DNA of 11,295 bases from an uncultured Flavobacterium sp. Its GTDB lineage: Bacteria; Bacteroidota; Bacteroidia; Flavobacteriales; Flavobacteriaceae. The notes beneath the pieces are model-generated. The model ran no database searches and was not told the DNA's origin. It was given only the letters and a program-made list of their open reading frames with translations. The stretch's first letter is position 1. Every line of letters starts with the position of its first letter. Location of the stretch: contig NZ_CAMIHH010000105.1 in the NCBI RefSeq assembly GCF_946220915.1, positions 1-11,295 of the forward strand. The letters are read 5' to 3'. Made by a program: the position numbers and the translations under genes. Positions 6,163 to 11,295 of this stretch are shown in pieces.

Positions 6163-6188
6163 TTCCCCCTTTGGGGGTTAGGGGGCTT
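6163..6188. repeat. REP-like palindrome, right member of an inverted pair
   Basis: CCCCC (6165-6169), TTT and GGGGG (6173-6177) form a hairpin, followed by TTA and GGGGGC (6181-6186). Read on the - strand, this is GCCCCCTAACCCCCAAAGGG and so on, the same architecture as 6071-6102. Its outer edge overlaps the last base or two of the ABC gene stop codon (TAA 6189-6187), so on the - strand the hairpin follows that gene directly. Confidence 0.7.
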
Positions 6189-6888
6189 ATTTATGGGGTT
6201 TCGGGTTAACATTATCACTCTCGATTACCCCATCCCTCAGGCGGATAACGCGGTGCGCATAGGCCGCGATATCCTCCTCGTGGGTTACAAGGATCACGGT
6301 ATTGCCATTGGCATGTATTTCGCCAAAAAGCTTCATGATCTCAACAGAGGTTTTACTATCAAGGTTTCCCGTTGGCTCATCTGCCAGTATTATAGAGGGA
6401 TGGTTTACCAATGCCCTTGCAACCGCAACCCTTTGCCTTTGGCCCCCTGACAGTTGGTTGGGCCTGTGATCCATCCTGTCGGACAGCCCTACCTGTTCAA
6501 GCACCTTTGAGGCGCGTGCGTGGCGTTCGGGTTTTTTATAGCCTGCATATACCATAGGCAGGGCAACATTGTCCAGCGCCGTAGTACGCGGCAGGAGGTT
6601 GAACGTCTGAAATACAAAGCCAATCTCCTTGTTGCGTATTCCTGCCAGCTCATCATCGCGCATCAGGCTTACAGGTTTGCCATTCAGGATGTAACTTCCT
6701 GATGTTGGCGTATCAAGACAGCCCAACAGGTTCATCAGTGTACTTTTCCCGGATCCCGAAGGTCCCATCAGCGCTACATATTCGCCTTTGTTTATCGTAA
6801 GGTCAATGCCTTTAAGCACATTTACCGTCTCGCTCCCCATATGGAAGTCGCGGGTAATGCCCTTTATGTCTATTATCGGTTGTGACAT
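6187..6888 (-). CDS. ABC transporter ATP-binding protein, LolD/MacB group
   Basis: The 233 residues form one complete nucleotide-binding domain. Walker A is GPSGSGKST (42-50), the Q-loop glutamine is in 'FVFQTFNLLP' (Q94), and the signature is LSGGQRQR (146-153). Walker B is IILADEP (166-172) with the D-loop 'GNLDS', and the switch histidine is in VTHEE (His203). The 'MGPSGSGKSTLMNLLGCLD' and 'LSGGQRQRVAVARAL' wording and the short length place it with the LolD/MacB/FtsE group. That group works with FtsX/MacB-type permeases in lipoprotein release, efflux or cell-envelope signalling rather than solute import. No permease is adjacent on either side, so the partner and substrate are unknown; the partner may be encoded elsewhere. 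No clear promoter was found upstream. Confidence 0.95.
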   Translation of the reverse strand: MSQPIIDIKGITRDFHMGSETVNVLKGIDLTINKGEYVALMGPSGSGKSTLMNLLGCLDTPTSGSYILNGKPVSLMRDDELAGIRNKEIGFVFQTFNLLPRTTALDNVALPMVYAGYKKPERHARASKVLEQVGLSDRMDHRPNQLSGGQRQRVAVARALVNHPSIILADEPTGNLDSKTSVEIMKLFGEIHANGNTVILVTHEEDIAAYAHRVIRLRDGVIESDNVNPKPHK

Positions 6889-7188
6889 ATGTATGTTTTG
6901 AACGCTAAAAGTAATGATTTTTATTTTATGTAGGGAGGATTAGAACATCGATTGGACAGATCAGCCCCAGATTACAACGGATTAAAGCCTTACAGGTCGC
7001 TCTCTTAAAAATGATGGTGCTTTGAGTATAATAGAAAACATATAAACCATTGAAATCCGGATATAAGTCCTTTTAAAAAATCTGTCAAATCAACCCAATA
7101 GGTATTTTTTACCTTAGGATTTCACCTTCATTTTCGCTATTTTCGCAAAATTCGATATTTTTTACACTAAAATTCACTTTACACGCCT
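6889..7188. other. 300-bp divergent intergenic region, mostly unexplained
   Basis: This gap separates the divergent ABC gene (-) and antiporter gene (+). I see no ORF, tRNA or strong hairpin. On the antiporter side there are two near-matches to TAnnTTTG, TATTTTCG (7138-7145) and TATTTTTT (7156-7163), each with 7 of 8 positions and neither with a TTG at the right distance. A small inverted repeat AGGTA-T5-TACCT lies at 7100-7114. These are weak candidates only. Confidence 0.3.
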
Positions 7189-8433
7189 ATGGAATTATAC
7201 TATTCACTCTCAGTGCTTATCGTGCTGGCCTCTTTTTTTGCCTATCTCAACGTGCGGTTCCTCAAGCTGCCGTCTACCATCGGTGTCATGGTAATTGCCA
7301 TGGCCGTATCGATCTTTCTTGTTGTTTTCGGAAAAGTATTCCCGGACACCCTTAGCCGCATTTCCGGCCTTGTAGCCGGGTTTGACTTTACCGAGCTCCT
7401 CATGGGGGCCATGCTTAACTTCCTGCTATTCGCCGGGGCAGTGCACATCAACCTGAAAGACCTTCGCGAACAGCGGGCCCCCATCATGGTTTTCTCTACA
7501 GTCAGCGTGATCATATCTACATTCGCTGTAGGGACACTGGTTTACTATATCCCCATAAAGGGCCTTGAAATACCCTACATTTACTGCCTGCTCTTTGGTG
7601 CACTCATTTCCCCAACCGATCCTGTTGCCGTGCTCAGCATACTCAAAGGCGCAAAAGTGCGCAAAAGCCTGGAAACAAAAATTGCAGGCGAATCGCTTTT
7701 TAACGATGGTATGGCCGTTGTGGTTTTTGCGGTGATATTACAGCTGGCGCAGGGATCATCTGAAGACCTGACCGCATGGCGCGTTATATGGCTATTGGTA
7801 AGGGAGGCGGGAGGCGGATTCCTGCTGGGTGTGCTGCTGGGCATTTCGGCCTCAAGGGCACTGCGAAGGATAGACGACTACAAGGTATCCGTACTCATAA
7901 CGCTATCGGTGGTAATGGGCGGTTACCTCATTGCGCGCGAGCTGCATATTTCCGGGCCGCTTACCATGGTGTTTGCCGGGCTTATCATCGGGAACTTTAA
8001 AAAACGCTTCATCATGTCGACGGTTACCAAAGATTACCTTGACAAATTCTGGGAGCTCAATGACGAAATCCTTAACGCCATACTATTCCTGTTCATCGGG
8101 TTTAACCTGTTGCTCATTAAAGACATTAATACCTACTGGGTGCCGGGTATTGTATGCATCGGGCTGGTACTCCTGTCGCGGTTTATTTCGATATGGCTGC
8201 CAACCAAATTTATACCCTTCAGGGAAAAGTTCAGCAAAGGCACCATAAAGATACTGGTATGGGGCGGCCTTCGCGGCGGGGTCTCCATAGCATTGGCGCT
8301 CTCCATTGCCGATGGGCCTTATAAAAACGTGATCATTGCCATTACCTATATCGTAGTGGTATTTTCGATAGTGGTACAGGGACTTTCTATAGGCCAGGTA
8401 GCTACTAAGGCATTAGCGAAAGAAGCGCAATAG
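7189..8433 (+). CDS. Na+/H+ antiporter, CPA1 (NhaP/NHE) family
   Basis: It is an inner-membrane exchanger of cytoplasmic Na+ (or another monovalent cation) for H+, used in pH and sodium homeostasis. The 414 residues are mostly hydrophobic, with about 11-13 predicted membrane segments. Family marks are 'GALISPTDPVAVLS' (137-150) in the discontinuous TM4-type helix and 'GESLFNDGMAVVVF' (167-180) with the Asn-Asp ion-binding pair. The late 'WGGLRGGVSIALALS' (358-372) carries the conserved arginine. An Asn-Asp rather than Asp-Asp pair usually goes with electroneutral exchange in this superfamily. There is no long cytoplasmic C-terminal or TrkA-type regulatory domain. It is probably monocistronic, since it is flanked by a divergent gene and a convergent gene. 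Confidence 0.95.
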   Translation: MELYYSLSVLIVLASFFAYLNVRFLKLPSTIGVMVIAMAVSIFLVVFGKVFPDTLSRISGLVAGFDFTELLMGAMLNFLLFAGAVHINLKDLREQRAPIMVFSTVSVIISTFAVGTLVYYIPIKGLEIPYIYCLLFGALISPTDPVAVLSILKGAKVRKSLETKIAGESLFNDGMAVVVFAVILQLAQGSSEDLTAWRVIWLLVREAGGGFLLGVLLGISASRALRRIDDYKVSVLITLSVVMGGYLIARELHISGPLTMVFAGLIIGNFKKRFIMSTVTKDYLDKFWELNDEILNAILFLFIGFNLLLIKDINTYWVPGIVCIGLVLLSRFISIWLPTKFIPFREKFSKGTIKILVWGGLRGGVSIALALSIADGPYKNVIIAITYIVVVFSIVVQGLSIGQVATKALAKEAQ

Positions 8434-8495
8434 TTTTGAGTTGCAGTTCCATTTTTCAGCTTGAGAAACAGGTGTAATCCCAGTTTAAAATAAGT

Positions 8496-8519
8496 AAAGC
8501 CGTGCGTTGCAACGGCTTT
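8496..8519. terminator. Hairpin between convergent antiporter and dehydrogenase genes
   Basis: AAAGCCGT (8496-8503) pairs with ACGGCTTT (8512-8519) over an 8-nt loop. T-rich sequence follows on the - strand (CTTTACTTATTTT), and a shorter T tract follows on the + strand. It lies 62 bp after the antiporter stop and 124 bp after the dehydrogenase stop, so it probably serves both. The remainder of the gap (8520-8643) shows nothing definite. Confidence 0.6.
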
Positions 8520-8643
8520 GCTGCATTTGTACAGCGACTATAACCATTTACTCTTCAGCAATACATCTAAGTTATTGATAACAAAGGTTTTCCTTATTAT
8601 CCAAGTGATTCAGTCAAAGCATAAAATATTGTAGCTGTACTGT

Positions 8644-10038
8644 TTAAATATTATCAGGCAATATTTTCCCTGGATTGAGGATGTTATTAGGATCGAACAA
8701 CTGCTTAATGCCCTTCATGAGCTGTAGGTGGCCGCCGCTAAACGCAATGTCCATATAGTTTTTTTGCACATACCCAATGCCGTGCTCTCCTGATAGCGTT
8801 CCCTTCAATGCAACTGTAAGCTCAAATATTTCGCGAATGCCCTTAGGGACTTCCGTATGCCACTTCTCATCGGTCATGTCGCCCTTTATGATATTCACAT
8901 GAAGGTTGCCATCGCCAGCGTGGCCATAGCATACCGATTTAAAACCATACTTGGCCCCTGTTTCCTTAATACCTTTCAGCAGCTTTGGCAGCTCATAGCG
9001 CGGCACCACCGTATCTTCTTCTTTGTATACCGAATTCGACTTCACTGCCTCGCCCACTGCCCGGCGCATTTTCCAAAGCGCGTTTTTTTGCTCTTCGGTA
9101 TCGGCAAAAAGTATTTCGTCGGTCTCGAACTGCTCCAGCACCCCCATTATTTTTTCTGCTTCCGCGAAAAGCACATCAAGGTAATTGCCGTCCACCTCAA
9201 TCAGGAGATGGGCTTCGACTTCGTCTTTTATGGCAATGCTTACGCCATCTACAAAACGCAGTGTCCAGTCTATGGCATCGCGCTCCATGAATTCCAAAGC
9301 GCTCGGCACAATACCGGCACGGAAAATTTCGGCAACTGCCTCACACGCCTGTCCTGATTTATAGAAGGGCACCAGCATGAGTATGTTGTGATTGTTTTTT
9401 GGCAGCAGTTTCATTACAATTTTGGTGATGACACCAAGAGTGCCTTCGCTGCCTACCATAAGCTGGGTAAGATTGTAGCCCGTCGAATTCTTGAGCGTAT
9501 TGGCACCCGTCCAGATGACATCCCCATTAGGCAGCACAACCTCGAGGTTAAGCACATAATCCTTTGTTACGCCATATTTCAGCGCCCTTGCACCGCCTGC
9601 ATTCTCAGCTACATTGCCTCCTATGGTACAGCTTCCCTGGCTACTGGGATCGGGTGGGTAAAATAGCCCTTTTTCAAAAGCTGCTTCCCGGAATAACTGT
9701 GTAATTACGCCTGGCTCCACAATGGCCTGCAGGTTTTTTTCGTCGATCTCAATTTTATTGAAGCGCTCCATGGAAAGCCCTATGCCGCCATGAATGCTGA
9801 GAGCGCCCCCGCTAAGGCCGGTCCTGCCACCTATAGGTACTACTGGGATAGTGTGCTCATTAGCCAGTTTCATAATAGCCGATATCTCATCGGGAGTTCC
9901 GGGCTTTACTACCACCGATGGCGGAAAATTGTAGTCTTCCGTTTCGTCATGGCCGTAGTGGCGACAGGTTGCCTCGTCGGTAAAAAGGTGCGATGGGCCA
10001 ACAATCAAATTTAAAGCTGAAAAAATACTTTGGTGCAT
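8644..10038 (-). CDS. FAD-linked 2-hydroxyacid dehydrogenase, GlcD/D-lactate dehydrogenase type
   Basis: It oxidises a D-2-hydroxyacid (D-lactate, glycolate or D-2-hydroxyglutarate) to the 2-oxoacid with FAD as cofactor. The 464 residues match the usual length of the family. The N-terminal PCMH-type FAD-binding domain shows 'PIGGRTGLSGGA' (68-79), 'PPDPSSQGSCTIGGNVAENA' (128-147) and 'VGSEGTLGVIT' (195-205). The C-terminal cap and oxidase domain shows 'EDTVVPRYELP' (341-351), 'HAGDGNLHVNI' (373-383, with the metal/substrate-binding His), 'SGEHGIG' (416-422) and 'DPNNILNPGKI' (449-459). No signal peptide is visible. There are no GlcE or GlcF partner genes beside it and no fused Fe-S domain, so it is a stand-alone form. 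D-lactate is a reasonable but unproven substrate. It is divergent from the delta-60 gene. Confidence 0.93.
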   Translation of the reverse strand: MHQSIFSALNLIVGPSHLFTDEATCRHYGHDETEDYNFPPSVVVKPGTPDEISAIMKLANEHTIPVVPIGGRTGLSGGALSIHGGIGLSMERFNKIEIDEKNLQAIVEPGVITQLFREAAFEKGLFYPPDPSSQGSCTIGGNVAENAGGARALKYGVTKDYVLNLEVVLPNGDVIWTGANTLKNSTGYNLTQLMVGSEGTLGVITKIVMKLLPKNNHNILMLVPFYKSGQACEAVAEIFRAGIVPSALEFMERDAIDWTLRFVDGVSIAIKDEVEAHLLIEVDGNYLDVLFAEAEKIMGVLEQFETDEILFADTEEQKNALWKMRRAVGEAVKSNSVYKEEDTVVPRYELPKLLKGIKETGAKYGFKSVCYGHAGDGNLHVNIIKGDMTDEKWHTEVPKGIREIFELTVALKGTLSGEHGIGYVQKNYMDIAFSGGHLQLMKGIKQLFDPNNILNPGKILPDNI

Positions 10039-10106
10039 AACTATTCAAATAAATAATTATATTTATCTTTTGATTACAAAGTTATGCAACCTTATAATAA
10101 AGCCCT
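10039..10106. promoter_or_regulatory. 68-bp divergent promoter region
   Basis: This AT-rich gap must hold promoters for both the dehydrogenase (-) and the delta-60 gene (+). On the - strand TAACTTTG (10084-10077) fully matches TAnnTTTG, 38 bp upstream of the dehydrogenase ATG, but has no TTG at the standard distance. A second option on that strand is TTG (10079-10077) followed after 23 bp by TTTATTTG (10053-10046). On the + strand TATCTTTTG (10064-10072) is a near-match with one extra base. Any two of these would overlap closely, so the two genes may compete for polymerase. Confidence 0.45.
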
Positions 10107-11295
10107 ATGAAAAAGATTATTACTTTCCTTGCATTTGCGGCATGTAATTACATGTTCGGCCAAACGTACTCTTTTGATCCCACATTTGGCAGCGCCGGTG
10201 TAAAAACCCAGCAGCAAGCAGGCTTTCTTCCTACAGACGGAATGCTGATCGGGAATAGTTATTACTTTATTTTCGATACCGGTTTTGTAAAAATGGCCTA
10301 CGACGGCTCATTGGATGCTTCTTTTGGCACAAATGGCACCCTCCCGCTTAATGCAGGCATAAGCACAAGTACTATCTCGGGATTTAAATTTATCGAAGGT
10401 TATTTTTACGTATATGGTTCTGCAGATGGTAATGGATTTATATACAAAGTCGACACGAACGGAAATTTTGACAGCGGTTTTGGCACCAACGGCCTGGCAA
10501 TAGCTGACTTTGGTGCAACAGAAAAACTGGCTGACCTGGTTCAGGATGCGAACGGAAATCTGCTTTGCATCGGCAGCAGGGCTGAAGATGATGCTTCAAA
10601 CCGGTTAATCTATTTCAAAACCAGTCTTGCCACAGGAGCTATAAATACCTCTTTTGATGCTAACGGATACAAAATATATAACGAAATCACACCGAGCATA
10701 GGGAAATCCATCCAGAAAATCGAAGGTGATTTCCTGCTCTTGGGGGCAGCCTCAACTAATGCGCTTGTTTTCAAAATCGATGCAAATGGCAATCCCGTAA
10801 ATTCGTTTGGGCCCAATGGCAGTAAATTTTTCCCAATGCCTACCCCCGGAATGGAAATTACCGGTATGCAGGTTCATGATAATGATATTTATGTAAAGTA
10901 TTATTGGGGATGGTCTTTCATCAGCCAGGGAACAAATCTAGTCAAATTCAATTTAACTACAGGAGAACAAATTTTTGATGTAGGATCTTACCGGACCACT
11001 TATTTCAAAGTGATGGATGATGGTATATATATAACCGGCACTGAATACTGTAATTACGCTTACAATCCCTATGGTTGCGCGAGACCTTATTCATTAAGGA
11101 AACTGCATTTTGACGGCACACCTGACACAGACTTTCAAAACGGAGGGACTTTTAATTATTCTTTTTACCCGTCTGCCGATTCCCGGTCGAGTGTTTTTAT
11201 TAAAGATGGCAACGGTAAAATACTTATTGGAGGTATTCTTTCCGGTTCTCCCTTATCCAACGTCCCAGGTGGGAGTACCTTTATCAGATTAGGTG
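10107..11295 (+). CDS. Secreted delta-60 repeat protein; 3' end outside window
   Basis: ATG at 10107 opens a frame with no stop to the last base: 396 codons plus one base. The N-terminus MKKIITFLAFAACNYMFGQ is a signal peptide with likely cleavage before or after Gln19. The mature part carries diverged delta-60 repeats (pattern: hydrophobic-D-x-S-F-G-t-n-G). They appear as 'FDPTFGSAGV' (23-32), 'LDASFGTNGT' (69-78), 'FDSGFGTNGL' (121-130), 'INTSFDANGY' (179-188), 'PVNSFGPNGS' (230-239) and 'PDTDFQNGGT' (339-348), spaced about 46-59 residues apart with one apparently degenerate position near 285-295. Such repeats form blade-like beta structures. In Bacteroidota these proteins often end in a type IX secretion C-terminal sorting domain, which would lie beyond the window if present. 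Function is unknown; cell-surface or extracellular location is an inference. Confidence 0.88.
   Translation, partial: MKKIITFLAFAACNYMFGQTYSFDPTFGSAGVKTQQQAGFLPTDGMLIGNSYYFIFDTGFVKMAYDGSLDASFGTNGTLPLNAGISTSTISGFKFIEGYFYVYGSADGNGFIYKVDTNGNFDSGFGTNGLAIADFGATEKLADLVQDANGNLLCIGSRAEDDASNRLIYFKTSLATGAINTSFDANGYKIYNEITPSIGKSIQKIEGDFLLLGAASTNALVFKIDANGNPVNSFGPNGSKFFPMPTPGMEITGMQVHDNDIYVKYYWGWSFISQGTNLVKFNLTTGEQIFDVGSYRTTYFKVMDDGIYITGTEYCNYAYNPYGCARPYSLRKLHFDGTPDTDFQNGGTFNYSFYPSADSRSSVFIKDGNGKILIGGILSGSPLSNVPGGSTFIRLG

Noticed and set aside
6066..6186. A cobalamin riboswitch before the adenosyltransferase
   Set aside because: The gap is short and filled by the palindromic repeats. I found no B12-box-like sequence or the long structured leader such a switch needs.
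6889..7188. A tRNA or small RNA gene in the 300-bp gap
   Set aside because: No cloverleaf arms, T-loop motif or terminator-bounded structure could be identified by eye.
8529..8640. GTACAGC (8529-8535) and GCTGTAC (8634-8640) as possible terminal inverted repeats of a small element
   Set aside because: Seven bases over about 98 bp is expected by chance, and no target-site duplication or internal structure supports an element.
10610..10816. A 68-codon - strand frame, and a 60-codon + strand frame at 11110-11292
   Set aside because: Both overlap the delta-60 protein frame, which is supported by repeats and a signal peptide.

Overview
The window looks like a chromosomal segment of a member of the Bacteroidota, most likely Flavobacteriaceae (Flavobacterium or a close relative). 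The evidence is a long (1121-residue) SecA without a cysteine zinc tail, a small acidic DUF2795-type protein, signal peptides ending in 'xAQ' or 'FGQ', a delta-60 repeat protein of the kind often exported by type IX secretion, and promoter-like TTG-N19-TAnnTTTG sequences in place of Escherichia coli-type -35/-10 boxes. Family names come from reading the sequence by eye; no database search was run.

Region 1-1500 (+ strand) is an AT-rich accessory cluster of small secreted paralogues resembling the DUF6705 family. It holds the 3' part of one gene (1-444), a frameshifted remnant of a second (510-750), and an intact third gene (882-1478). The remnant and the intact gene share an almost identical 183-bp 3' tract, inside much more diverged paralogous sequence. 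This points to recent gene conversion or recombination. A 12-codon signal-peptide-like ORF and a 29-bp near-palindrome lie just before the intact gene.

Region 1540-6890 holds four genes on the - strand. In transcription order they are an ABC-type ATPase of the LolD/MacB group (6888-6187), a PduO-type cobalamin adenosyltransferase (6065-5493), a DUF2795-type small protein (5282-5061) and secA (4964-1599). Gaps of about 96-210 bp, with a terminator, a very good promoter and REP-like repeats in them, suggest several transcription units rather than one operon. A strong bidirectional hairpin at 1544-1575 separates secA from the convergent secreted-protein cluster.

Region 7189-8433 (+) is a CPA1-type Na+/H+ antiporter. 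It converges on a GlcD-type FAD-linked 2-hydroxyacid dehydrogenase at 10038-8644 (-), with a shared hairpin between them. Divergent from the dehydrogenase is a signal-peptide-bearing delta-60 repeat protein starting at 10107, open to the end of the window and therefore truncated.

Most of the window is ordinary housekeeping DNA. I see no convincing new defence, mobile or biosynthetic system. The part most worth attention is the recombining cluster of secreted paralogues at the left end, followed by the paired REP-like palindromes at 6071-6186.
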